Assembly: GCA_026075535.2 (NCBI GenBank)
Contig: AP026544.2
Location: 12,214,001 to 12,278,000 of the forward strand
Reading direction: 5' to 3'
Length of the DNA: 64,000 bases
DNA from: Tricholoma matsutake
Taxonomy: Eukaryota > Basidiomycota > Agaricomycetes > Agaricales > Tricholomataceae
Made by a program: the position numbers and the translations under genes. The notes below the pieces were generated by a model. It saw nothing but the letters and a program-made list of their open reading frames with translations, was not told the origin of the DNA and ran no database searches. Shown piece after piece: positions 1 to 9,925 of the stretch (its first letter is position 1; every line of letters begins with the position of its first letter).

Positions 1-1130
1 ATTACCATCAATGGCTGCAAGCATGGAAATTTTCAGTGGAGGCTCATCTAAGAGCTTGTACATGCATGGCAGGCAGAGGTGGTGCAAGTTCCACTCCCCT
101 TCCAGACCCAGGGCACTCTGTGAATGCTCATCCACTGAATGTAATATCTCCAGATAGCAGTCATATGCATTGGTAAGTTGTTCCATAAGATGGGACTTCC
201 TTGGAATCTGGTGAGAAAAAAACTAGTAAGTAATGGCATGGTGTGAAACAAATTTTCTCACATTGTGAAGGTGGTTCAGCATTCTTGATAGGGTGTCGAG
301 GCTGAAGCGTGGGCATACTTGGTGCAATTGACAATATACACTGAGGAGGTGAAAGGAGAATGCAACCACAGGTCTTTCAGGAGTAGCGCCAAGAATACCA
401 TGATGAACAAGGGTCTCATTAGTGTAGCTGACACCAGGTAGATGCATGACTGAACGTTTGCTATGCTCTGCTACATAAATTAGGACCGTAGTATGAGGGC
501 ATGAAACACACATACAATAGAAATCTATGACGGTTATCTGCCATGTTGAATGCCATGTTGAATCATCTGCTGCAGGAGTACCATCAGCCACTGTTGAATG
601 CATGGCAGATGGTGATATGGCCAATTCTGTAGCTCTATCATGTTTCCAGGTGAGGTAGGCATCCACCAGCTGTGGTAATTGGGCACACCATGCATTGATA
701 TGATCCTGGGTTCAGTTTTTACAGGTAGGTCGCCTCATTTACTGTAAGCTCAAATGATGAGTTTCAATTAATAACAAAAGAAACAAGGACTCACTGAACA
801 TGAATGTCATCCATAATTTGTTGAAAGATAGTTTCACCACCAGCGTGACTATGGGACATCCCTTCCTCCCCAGGCAGTAAAGTGCTCCCTAGGATGGCCT
901 CCTCAGTGTTGTCATCTACCCATCCATCATATTGCACAGCATCGATTCTTGGGCCATCTACATCCATGGCTTTGTTTAGAAGCTCCTCCCTGGTTGCAAA
1001 GCTGAGGGCTAGATAAGATCAGTCAATTAAGACCATCAGAGATATGAAGCATGAATAACTTACCGGCTAGCTGATTGTATCGGTCCTGCCTTTCCTTGCG
1101 AATTTATGTGGCAGTTTTATTGAGCCTGAC
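1..1130 (-). pseudogene. KDZ-superfamily transposase, N-terminal half, spliced and cut by the window edge
   Basis: This is the amino-terminal part of a KDZ (Kyakuja-Dileera-Zisupton) DDE transposase, which would cut and paste its own element. Reading on the minus strand, exons lie at about 1066-1130, 797-1006, 262-712 and 1-207. The last intron is clear: GTGAGA at 261 down to CAG at 208 (54 bp), and it joins a helical stretch ending LHN to IPRK. The 262-712 exon carries the family's N-terminal fold (HGILGATPERPVVAFSF), and the 1-207 exon carries AYDCYLEIL, CMYKL and PPLKISMLAAIDGN. The Asp of the last motif is the first catalytic residue in this family. The gene runs off the window, so the remaining catalytic residues are not visible. 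An in-frame TAA near 1104-1106 in the most upstream exon suggests decay, unless that exon is misplaced. Family identity is well supported; upstream exon borders are approximate. Confidence 0.8.
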
Positions 1131-2014
1131 AGTAACTTGATGAGATGTCCTTTGAGTCGATTGATGTCATCTGGATGCATAGTGAATCCTGACTAAGCTC
1201 AAGAGGCCAGAATGCACCATGGGTGAAGCAGCAAGCGCGATGCTGGGCGTTGATGAAGAGGCAGAAGATAACTGACAATGAGTATAATGTTGGGCATTGA
1301 TGAGAAAGCAGAAGTTGCCGACGATAGTACAATGGCATATGAATGGTGAGAGTGCACGGATGCAAGGTTGCTTGCAATGGGCAGAATGGTGCACATGGAA
1401 ATGAGGACAGAGCATAACACTATAAGTGGCATCCAGCACAGGTGTCAGTGAGAAGCAAGTTGCCAATGATGGGCAGGGTGTTGATGGGCATTGATGATGT
1501 GGCGGAGGTTGCCAGTGATGAGCATGAACCGAGGTTTTGCCATTTGTACCTGAGGGAAGGGATGGCTATGGGGGATAGGCACTGATGCAATGGGAACTGA
1601 GGTAGGTCCGAACATACCCAGCGCTACAGAAAGGTGGGGGGATTGGGTGGGGACATGATGGGTGCGCATGATGGGCGGAGGTTGCCGGTGATGAGCTCAA
1701 GCTAATGGTACCTGAACCTTGAGGGAGGGGAGCCGGGCTGAAGGAGCTGAAATAGACACTGATGGGCACTGATGCAATGGGAGCCAAACTATCTCTGAAC
1801 ATACCTGGCACAGTAGAAGGGTGGGGATGGGAGTGGCATATAGTGGCATACACAGTGGCAGAGCTCTCTCTTATTCTATCACAAGTTGAACTTATTCAAG
1901 GTATTCAAGGTATATATTGATGGGTAAGGGATATCACTTGATTTAGTACATATTTCTAGTCACGATGTGATGGGATCATGTCAACTATTATGTTAGGTAA
2001 TGTGGGAAGGATAG
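1131..2014. repeat. Degenerate short-period repeat, no gene seen
   Basis: Between about 1240 and 1860 the sequence reuses phrases such as GATGGGCATTGATG and GAGGTTGCCRGTGATGAGC at irregular spacing, as in an old minisatellite. Open frames here are low complexity on the minus strand (His, Pro and Ser rich) and I see no domain. The rest, to 2014, has nothing I can assign. Confidence 0.4.
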
Positions 2015-2396
2015 GTGAGCCAGCTGAAAGCCACCCTTGCAGCTCAGGCCCGTGGTTTTGAAAACCTGAGCCCTTCAAAGCTGAGCCTTAGCCACAGCTA
2101 TCAGGCCGAGCTGAGCCATACTGTACCATTTCATTCAATTTGTCAGTCACACATCACAGGCCTTCCAAAATTGATGAAATGTCACACCTTTCCCATGTCC
2201 CACTCTCTGGGTGATGAATCTGCTGGAGGAAAATGTCACAAAATTGTCCAAAATCAGCCCTTACCTGATGAAAATCAGCACAAAATTTTCCAATGTCATG
2301 TGGCTATGCTGTGACTAACAAAACCAAAAGTTCAGACAAGTGGTCACACATCACAAGGGGTGACAGATTGAATGAAATGGTACAGTAACATCACTA
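2015..2396. mobile_element. hAT-type element, right-end fragment with a MITE inside it
   Basis: If the MITE at 2121-2385 is removed, the sequence reads as the right terminus of a hAT-like element. Its reverse complement begins TAGTGATGTTATGGCTCAGC, close to the right end of the hAT at 8351-9649 (TAGTGCTGTTCTGGCCCAGC). Both are followed by repeated GGCT/AGCC subterminal motifs. No matching left end or target duplication was found, so this is probably a truncated copy. Confidence 0.5.
2121..2385. mobile_element. 265-bp MITE with TA target duplication
   Basis: The element opens CTGTACCATTTCATTCAAT and closes with its reverse complement. It is flanked by TA on both sides (2119-2120 and 2386-2387), as expected for a non-autonomous Tc1/mariner (Stowaway-like) element. 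The inverted repeats match for about 25 bp with one mismatch. Just inside, both ends carry GTCACACATCACA in the same orientation. It encodes nothing recognisable and sits inside the terminal region of a hAT fragment. Confidence 0.65.
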
Positions 2397-2686
2397 GCTA
2401 TGCAGCACATGTAACCTCCATCTGCCATGGTCAAAAACCCAGAAGGCTCGTGGGGATGATGTCTGGATACCACGTCAGGAAGTGCCACTGGACCCCATTC
2501 ACTATCCAGAAACACTACATCAAGAACAGACTAGACATATCACACCCTATTGCATATCATGATGAACATGGCAAGCTGGTGACACTCACAAGGTCCAAGT
2601 TCATCCAACAAATAAACCAGATCCTCCAAACGACAAATAAATGCTATCCTTGAATCATGGACCACTGCTTTCATATTGGGGGTACT
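2397..2686. other. Unassigned 290-bp stretch
   Basis: A plus-strand open frame of 93 codons (2372-2653) starts inside the MITE end and crosses this stretch. It has no motif I recognise and I do not call it a gene. The segment separates the hAT fragment from the foldback element. Confidence 0.4.
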
Positions 2687-2695
2687 ACTTTTTAC

Positions 2696-3802
2696 AGTGA
2701 ATGCTATTCATCCAGCAGACTGTGTGCAGCACATGATTTTTGGGAACAGCTGAAATTGAACTTGGGCTTTGTTTACTGGATGCATCACACAGCAAGGGAG
2801 ACCACTATGCTCCCTCTTTAGTTTGGGCACCTCAAGAATGTGCTTTGGACAATTATATGTTCTATGTAAATAGCTGGTCTATTTCTGTTTGCATCAAAGT
2901 TGGTGGTTGTGTGATTTTGATGAATTTTTCACACAAATAAGCCATGAATCTTCTGCAAGCCATATCTCAACAACCAGATCACATTTTTACATGATCTTGT
3001 AGTAATTCTTTTACTAGTAATTGAGCTCTAGAGCACCTTGTAATTTGTTTATTTTTGGTTGAGTTTTGAATGAGTGAGTTTGAGTCCAGCCAAAAAGGTG
3101 TGTGCAAGTAATATTTCAAGTGCCACAAGTCATGCAGATAATCTGAGGGATGTAGATTGTCAAGAGTAGTGCATATTAGAATACTGTATGAAATTTGAGA
3201 TTATAGACCACTGTGGCCACTGTCAACTCTCAAGGAAGCAGTGATGAGACCTTGTCAGCATCATCAGGGAGTGGCTGACCACAACAGCACATAACCTGAA
3301 AGTTTTTGCATTGGGTAGCATTTAATACTATCCATAAATGTCTCCAACTCTCAGCTTAATCTTTCTGACCATTAATTCTTGACATATTACTTGCACACAC
3401 CTTTTTGGCTGGACTCGAACTAACTCTTTCAAAACTCAACCAAAAATAAACAAATTACAAGGTGCTCTAGAGCTCAATTACTAGTAAAAAAATTACTACA
3501 AGATCATGTAAAAATGTGATCTGGTTGTTGAGATATGGCTTGCAGAAGATTCATGGCTTATTTGTGTGAAAAATTCATCAAAATCACACAACCACCAACT
3601 TTGATGCAAACAGAAATAGACCAGCTATTTACATAGAACATATAATTGTCCAAAGCACATTCTTGAGGTACCCAAACTAAAGAGGGAGCATAGTGGTCTC
3701 CCTTGCTGTGTGATGCATCCAGTAAACAAAGCCCAAGTTCAACTTCAGCTGTTCCCAAAAATCACAAGTTGTGCACAATATGCTGTGTGAATAACATTCA
3801 CT
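2696..3802. mobile_element. Foldback element with 425-bp inverted arms and 9-bp target duplication
   Basis: Two arms of 425 bp (2696-3120 and 3378-3802) are nearly perfect inverted copies, separated by about 257 bp of unrelated DNA. The termini start AGTGAATG. The target sequence ACTTTTTAC lies at 2687-2695 on the left and at 4069-4077 on the right; the right copy was displaced by a later SINE insertion at 3809-4062. A 9-bp duplication with long inverted repeats fits a non-autonomous Mutator-like or foldback element. A 66-codon open frame is mirrored in both arms (2740-2940 and 3558-3758) only because the arms are copies. No transposase is present. A diverged relative of the arm lies near 62.2-62.6 kb. 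Confidence 0.75.
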
Positions 3803-3808
3803 ACTTTT

Positions 3809-4062
3809 AGGGGTGAGATGGCTCAATGGTTAACTCCATCATCTCATTCAGGGGGACATACCCTTGCACTCTTGGTTTGAACCCTGACCCTCCGAAGAGT
3901 TTAGTGGATATTGCTGAAAGACAGTGGAGTCCCACACTACCATTAACAGTGTGTGTAAAAGCATTCTCTTTGGCCAGTGTCCTCCTAGACATGCATCTTA
4001 TGTGTAGTTGGAGTTGACCATGGGCTTCGGGCTCAAAACCGGTTACCAAAAAAAAAAAAATG
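3809..4062 (+). mobile_element. tRNA-type SINE with poly(A) tail
   Basis: The head of this element contains an RNA polymerase III A box (TGGCTCAATGG, 3820-3830) and, 43 bp later, a B box (GGTTTGAACCC, 3874-3884), the layout of tRNA-derived SINEs. The body continues for about 160 bp of non-tRNA sequence and ends in 13 A residues (4048-4060). A direct repeat TTCACTACTTTT flanks it (3797-3808 and 4063-4074), which is the target-site duplication. It landed exactly on the right boundary of the foldback element, so it is the younger insertion. A SINE of this kind depends on a LINE reverse transcriptase supplied elsewhere; none is in the window. Confidence 0.82.
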
Positions 4063-4077
4063 TTCACTACTTTTTAC

Positions 4078-4688
4078 TTGATCTCAGGAGTGCCACCCAA
4101 TATGGTGAAGAAATTTGGCTGGTGGCAATCACAGGCATTCTTGGAGTACTGGTGCTGCCGACTACTTGGGGGCTTTGCATATTGATATGCTGCCACTAAA
4201 CCTAGATGTGCATCAGTGGCAGCGAAGAAGCATGCCCAAGGCTTGATTGGCATCTTTGGATGTGCGTTGTAGTTATGACAAAGACTCCTTTGGGCTCGCT
4301 TCTCATTTGGGTTCCCTCAGCTCACCCTTGGCTCAATAGGTTGGAATTTGGCTTTCTTTTCTCACTCGTTTGGATCACAAATCCCATCTCTTGGATTCCA
4401 GCCTGTCATGTTCACTCCCAGATTCTTTAGCATGTGAACTTAGATTAGTTTTGTAAAGACACTTGCATACCTCAATGTACCAGACAATTCTAGTCTCCCA
4501 TAGTCAGACTATAAATTCATATCTTTTTGGTGGGGAGGAGGACAATACTCATATATAGTCTGATTTCATGCATGCCCTTGATACCGTTGATCAAATTGTG
4601 TGAACATAAAAAATCTCCTTTAAAGGAGATTATTGGTAAGCATGACATCATATGTTTATTGAGGTAATGAGCAGTTGATCTGCAAGCA
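4078..4688. other. Unassigned spacer with a perfect 20-bp palindrome
   Basis: I see no gene here. A self-complementary 20-mer, AATCTCCTTTAAAGGAGATT, lies at 4612-4631. Open frames are short and show no domain. Confidence 0.4.
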
Positions 4689-5300
4689 ATGCAGAGCAAA
4701 TTCAGAGTATCAACGACACCCAATGCATGTCCAGTAACTCCCAGAAACCAACTGTCTACTCCCTTATCTCCATTTTCATCCTGCTATCAATCAGTGGCAC
4801 CTTTCTCTCCCCTGATATGCTCTCAGACACCTTTTCCTCAGATTCCCTTTGCATCGCCAAGTCTCCCAAGTCATGCTCCCACTCAGATAGGAAAACAAAA
4901 GTGAGCAGATGAAAAAGAGAATGAACTTCCCCAACACTTCAATACCATGGCAGGCTCAATGTCAACATTGCACAAACCAAAATACTCAGCTCGACAAAAT
5001 AACCAGCAAAAACTGGAAGATGTCTTCGAGGCTATTGAAGATGCAAACTGGGTGCTTGGGGAATTTCTGTATCATGTATTCCGGCTGAATGATGATGATG
5101 GTGGCAAGAGGCACCGGAGCAAATGACATGCAAAGCTTGCATTGTTGTTTTTACAGGGCATGACTCGATACACAGCTGCTATGATCATTGATGGACCCTT
5201 ATGGCTGTATCTCATCCAGTTCAGCAGAAGGGCTCATGTACTCTACGAAAATTCCATACACCAAGATTCAATCCATTCGGCCAGCATTAACAAGATTTGC
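4689..5300 (+). pseudogene. N-terminal fragment of a multicopy agaric family (DUF6589-like)
   Basis: The reading frame from ATG at 4689, or from the internal ATG at 4947, resembles the N-terminus of a large basidiomycete family I associate with DUF6589; I know no biochemical role for it. Visible family features are ANWVLGEFLYHVFR, a histidine-led HAKLAL..LQGMTRYTAAMIIDG block, and then, after a shift of frame, LMYSTKIPYTKIQSIRPAL. Two in-frame TGA codons (4907 and 5124-5126) fall where CGA would be expected, and there is a frameshift near 5190, so it cannot make the full protein. The frame stops resembling the family near 5300, where a helicase fragment on the other strand begins. That is a truncation junction. 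Confidence 0.6.
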
Positions 5301-5588
5301 TGGAAAATATATGCTGCAAAGCACAAGAGTGGGATCCCTCGATATTGCATGGATGACAAGCATGAGAAAAATAAAAAAACCTGTTTTCCCTGTCCCAGTT
5401 GCCATAGTTGCTACTACATCATATCCATCCAAAGAGAAACAGAGTTTATCCAATTGGTAGTCATGAGGTTCAACAGGTGGGACACAACTTGAAAGAATTT
5501 GTTGAACAAGATTGCGGCCAGCTGGTGTATTGTAGACAGCATTGTGAGGTTGAGGTTGAGAGGTTGAAAGAGTGTTAGATGAATCCAT
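5290..5588 (-). pseudogene. RecQ/DEAD-type helicase, N-terminal fragment
   Basis: The frame starting at 5588 gives a short Ser/Thr/Pro-rich leader, then the entry of a superfamily 2 helicase. There is a Q-motif-like DYQLDKLCFSLDGYD, followed by the ATP-binding Walker A motif MATGTGKTGF at about residue 62-71, and IHAISRDPTL. The rest of the helicase (DEAH box, C-terminal lobe) is absent because the sequence switches to the DUF6589-like fragment near 5300. On the upstream side only about 50 bp remain before the mariner inverted repeat at 5641. It is therefore a stub. RecQ-like proteins unwind DNA in an ATP-dependent way, but this copy lacks most of the motor. Confidence 0.65.
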
Positions 5589-5783
5589 ATATTTGAGAAC
5601 TTAAATAGATGAGTGTATCAGATTATAGCAGTTCCTGTTACAGCTAATTGCATATTTGTTGGCAGTAACCAAACAATGTGTTTAGTTACAAAATAGTGGA
5701 CTTAGCCAAATTTTTCTATTTTATTGCATCCTGTTCCCAACGATGACTGCATTGTCCCACCTCTGCTTGCTGCTGTGAACACT

Positions 5784-7048
5784 ATGGCTCGGGGGCCTGA
5801 CAAGAAAGCTCCACCAACATCTAATGCCATGATCATCGACTCTGATGGCCCTGAACTTGAAGAACACAATGTTGGCAGATCTGAACAACAGGACACATTC
5901 ATCCAATTGACCCATACTCAAGATGTGCTCATTCTTTCAGACAACAAAGATGGCGGTGGCATTGAAAATGACTACGATGATGATGGCCTTACAGAAAGAA
6001 TAACCATTGAAGCGATGCAACAAGTAAATGCAGTGTAAAAAGAAAGTCATCAGAATCAGGCCCAACTTTGAAAGCACCTCTTATTTTGTGTGAGTAACTC
6101 ATAAATTCCCTTACATATTTCTATGCATTGACAGTATCTGTAGAAAAGAAACCTGAACCGCCAAAAGTGACATACCATCTCAAGATTGCAGCTTCATCAG
6201 AGCTCAAAATGCAACCATCAAAATGCAACAACAAAGCCCGGATTTTGAAAGTCTCTCAATCTCTTATGCTGGATGAACTACAAGATGCCATCATGGAGAA
6301 AGTTGCCGATGCTTTGCAGTTATCCACTCTGATTTCTACTTACAATGAGTTCAAGTCACTTTTCACCATTGCACGAAAGATTTCTGATCCTACTCCACTT
6401 CAATCTGATGGCAATTATGAGGTTTTGCTTGACAACCTCTGTAATGTGAAAGAACCAGCACAAGCCTCAACACTATTCTCTGTGTCATGAACACTTCCGA
6501 GCTTGGGCACAGGCACTAGTACGTCGATCAGGAAGTCAAATACCTGTGGCTGACCTGCACCCATGCAGCTCAAACATGATGACAAGGTTGCAACAGATGA
6601 AAAGCCACTGAATCATGACATTTTCAGCAGCCTAGCCCCACACGCATGATCAAATGGTTCTCCACTACTTGCACGATGGATACAAAACATGAAAACTATG
6701 CAGATGACCGCTCCCACAATGCCTGTTATCCATGTTCATATACCCAGCAGCAACAATCAAACTAGCCCTGCCCCTGCTATGCCTTCAGCTCCCACACAAG
6801 TTGCTGACAACATAAAGCTTTTGACATGCCCCAAAATGGGACCCAACTTGAACATCGACCAGTTTTGCCGCATCTACCAGCTCAATAACAAAATTCTCAG
6901 CTGGCTAAAAAGCAATGGCTATCATTGAACAAAGACTTTCAAACACATCATGATTCCACAACTACATGATATGGGATTCAAGCATGGTGAGATTGCTTCC
7001 CTAGAAGATGCTATTGATGAATGGGCGACTTCACGTGAGTTAGGGTGA
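5784..7048 (+). pseudogene. Second gene of the mariner element, unknown function, SAM-like C-terminus
   Basis: Starting at ATG 5784 the product opens with a basic MARGPDKK, then an acidic Asp/Glu-rich segment. A central domain follows at 6128-6490 with VTYHLKIAASSELKM and LSTLISTYNEFKSLF. After a frame change comes HEHFRAWAQALVRR (about 6490-6540). A Pro/Ala/Ser-rich linker (6690-6820) leads to a C-terminal helical block (IDQFCRIYQLNNKILSWLK, then MGFKHGEIASLEDAIDEWA), which looks like the SAM-like tail of an agaric protein family. An intron is likely around 6023-6130. A TGA at 6926-6928 sits where an Arg codon would be expected, and at least one frameshift lies near 6480. I know no function. 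Its place inside the inverted repeats, on the strand opposite the transposase, suggests cargo that travels with the element. Confidence 0.55.
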
Positions 7049-7151
7049 ACATGTTATGAGCCTTTTGTGTCATTGTTATGTTCACTATGTTCCTTACCAC
7101 TTTTCACATGCATTGTACACTACCATCTTGTAGACTACATGACTTTGTATC

Positions 7152-8224
7152 CTAGTAACCAGCATGCATAAAATAACCCTCTGCATCCTCAGCTGTAATG
7201 ACACACATGGCCTCGAGCATATTGAACATGATGCCAGCACCAGTTGATGCCAAGAATATGTCACAGTTCTGGTGAATGAAAGCCTTGATCTTCAAAAATG
7301 CTTCTTCAATTGGGTTGAGATCTGGGGAGTAAGGAGGGAGATATTCAAGGTGAACACCTGCAGGAATTCAAGAGCTCAGCATCAGACAACAACAATAGGC
7401 AGCTCACCATGGCTCTCAATAAGTTCACAAATGCCTGCTCCATGGTGGATCCTTGCATTGTCCATCACCAGCACACTTAGTTTCCCTGGAAATGGAGAGC
7501 AAAGTGGTAACTATAATATGACCATGGAAGGTTAGATAGGGAAAGACATGAACAGCCAATTTACATACCACATTTTCTTTGAGAAACTTGCAAAACGACT
7601 CTGTTGTCATTGATCCCTCAACAACTGTGCTTGTTACTATCCTATCCACTGTGAGGAGGCCAGTACCCATCAACTGATGTCCATGGATGAACACCTGCCT
7701 TCACTCTGCTCTTCTTCCCCTTTTTTCTCTGCCTCTACGATGCCCAGGAGTCTTCTCATCTTTTGAGGTCTCATTGAGGAATCCAAGTTGCTCTTGAGTG
7801 TATTCAGCAACACGATAAATGTAGCCTGCTCTTTTGTCTTCACTGCGTTCTGCTGCAATTTGCTTCAGCCATTTTACAGAGTATCTGGCATGAGCAAGCT
7901 CCCGAAGAATTGTGGTGTAGTGGACAGATATGAAGCGGTTCTCTCATAGAAGATCAGCAAGTTCATCCAAGAACCAATCTGGACAGTGACAGACAAGGCA
8001 CAGAAGATAGTGGAGATCATCAAACACAAGGAGGCGAGGGCGACCATGGAGTCCATATGTGTATTTGATCACATCACCTGTTGCTCTCCAAAGCTTGAGG
8101 ACATGATAAAATGTTCTTTCTGAAAGCCTACACAGTCCAGGATGTCATCTAGAGGAATAAGGTTGTGTTCATAGAGATTCATTGCAGCTAGTTTTAGATC
8201 TCGACTGATCTTATGGTATGGCAT
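7152..8224 (-). pseudogene. Tc1/mariner-type DDE transposase, inactivated
   Basis: Reading from ATG at 8224 (MPYHKISRDLK), the N-terminal helix-turn-helix region is followed by a linker (YGLHGRPRLLVFDD). The catalytic core then has GTGLLTVDRIV, VVEGSM, LSVLVMDNARIHHGAG with the second catalytic Asp, and YLPPYSPDLNPIEEAF with the final Glu. The end is FMHAGY and TAG at 7152-7154. Several lesions are visible: a one-base loss near 8125 after CVGF, an in-frame TGA near 7950 where the family has Arg, another TGA near 7696, and an Asn in FLNETSKDE where the first catalytic Asp normally sits. The protein would have cut at the element's TIRs and inserted at TA. It is dead here by several independent criteria. 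Confidence 0.85.
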
Positions 8225-8350
8225 GACTGATTGACAAATTTGGCTAAGTCCACTATTTCATAACTAAACACATTGTTTGGTTACTGCCAACAAATATGCA
8301 ATTAGCTGTAATATATGACAAGGTCATAGCAGCGGTGAACCAGTGATGCA

Positions 8351-9649
8351 TAGTGCTGTGCCTGGCCTGGGGTTCTGAAAAGCCAAAGCCAAGCCGTTAA
8401 GCTGCAGCTTTTTGGTAGGTTTTGACTGTAATTTATCTGGCTGCAATATCATCATTTCATTGTATTTATGCTGAAATTTTTCAGTGGTGGGAAAATAATC
8501 TCAATATGGTAAAAGCTGAGTGTTGCATCCTGACAAAACCACACATCATTCCCTATCATCATAAGTATCACAGACTCGATGGCAAACCCCACTCATGCGC
8601 ACTTTACATGTTTACTAAGTTAATCATCGCTCATCTGGTCAAGGCCCTGGTGTGACTTGAAGTAAGTTGTTTGATCGATCATTGCTTAGCTGTGCCTCTG
8701 GCACTGTTGAACATTTACTAATGAGTTTATTTACAGAGCAGCATATTCTGTTGCTCTGGCATGGCTCAATGCCATCAAGATGACGGCAAAGTGATTCCCC
8801 ATGGAATCACGGATAGATCAGCAGAACAGCTGTTAGATGTTGTGAGTCAGATTTGTGATGCATTTTTGAGCGCGTAGTATTTGGGGTAGCAGGTGAGTAT
8901 CTTGTTTGAACCATAGTGGGCGGTGAAGGATGCGCCACTCATCTATTAATGATGTTTTTTATGAGTGGGCAACAGGTTTCATTATCCCATAGGTCTGACC
9001 ACCTTGGACTTGACACATTCATGTCAAGTTCACCACCACATCAAGTTCACCACCTTGTCTTGGTTTACTGAGCATGGGTATATGTTAGCATAGGGCAACC
9101 GCTACGGCCGGGTCGACTTGATGCACACACAGCTGTGCTACATTTTTTCAGTAGTCATGTATTTCACTGCATGTTCATGGAAGTTTATAACATGTGTTGT
9201 TTTGTACTCCCTGATGGCTGTGCATACAAGTTTTATGAGTTCATCATCCCTCTCATTCACTCACAATGTGAGGTGCTACGTTTTTTCAGTATTTACTCTG
9301 CGTTCACATGAGTTTAAGATTAGTTTTTTTGGACTCCTTGGCTTTGTAGCTACCGTATGTGAATGTAAGGGGGTTATATGTCACCAGTCAAAGGTTCACG
9401 CAGTTGAGATAAGCTATTTATTAAATTAGAAGAATTATATACTGCTCGGATTAGCTTCCTGTATGCCCAACAGACCTGTAGGCAAAAATTGAACATTTTA
9501 CATACAAAAGCCACGGCCTAGGCTGGGCCAAGCCAGAGCCAGGCACTGGTTGATGGCTTTGGCCTGGCCTGTGTGTTGAGAAAGCCAAAGCCATCTCAAG
9601 CCAAGCCAAAGCCATGGCTTTCAGGCCAAGCTGGGCCAGAACAGCACTA
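8351..9649. mobile_element. Non-autonomous hAT-like element, 1299 bp
   Basis: The left end begins TAGTGCTGTGCCTGGCC and the right end, reverse-complemented, begins TAGTGCTGTTCTGGCCC. Both are followed by many copies of the motif GGCTTTGGCTT or its complement, a typical hAT subterminal array. Flanking octamers are GTGATGCA (8343-8350) and GTGACATA (9650-9657). They agree at five of eight positions, and two of the three differences can be explained by CpG decay of an original GTGACGxA. No transposase or other convincing coding sequence lies inside. It sits 42 bp from the mariner element and 99 bp from the large hAT-ended unit. Confidence 0.65.
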
Positions 9650-9925
9650 GTGACATATCAATTAACAGCTGCATCGTGTTTGTTTGTGGTGCACGTGATG
9701 TTGATTTAGCTGAAATGTTGATCAACAGTATCGACCCCACACATAAAATAGTGCTGGGTCTGAATCATATTTTGGTCGGTATGATACAGACCCATGCAGC
9801 ATGGCTGTCATCTCATATGTAATGTTAGTATTATACCGGTGCCGCAGGCCCGACATTTTCCGGTATAATACCATATAATACACATATGATTCACTCGTTG
9901 TACTGGTTTGAGTGGGCCATTGCTT

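Larger units (their letters stand above)
5641..8308. mobile_element. Tc1/mariner-superfamily element, 2668 bp, complete ends
   Basis: The element begins CAGCTAATTGCATATTTG and ends with its reverse complement. The inverted repeats are 73 bp long (5641-5713 and 8236-8308) and differ at two positions. TA dinucleotides flank it at 5639-5640 and 8309-8310, the duplication typical of this superfamily. Inside are a transposase pseudogene on the minus strand (7152-8224) and a second, unrelated gene on the plus strand (about 5784-7048), arranged convergently. Elements of this class usually carry only the transposase, so the second gene is unusual. Both genes are broken, so the copy could move only if a transposase were supplied in trans. 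Confidence 0.88.

Noticed and set aside
2740..3758. Two 66-codon open frames, one per arm of the foldback element
   Set aside because: They are mirror copies created by the inverted repeat, and there is no domain or start context to suggest a gene.
3815..3890. A tRNA gene
   Set aside because: A and B boxes are present, but the sequence does not fold into a cloverleaf that I can draw, and it continues into a 250-bp body with poly(A) and a target duplication, so it is a SINE.
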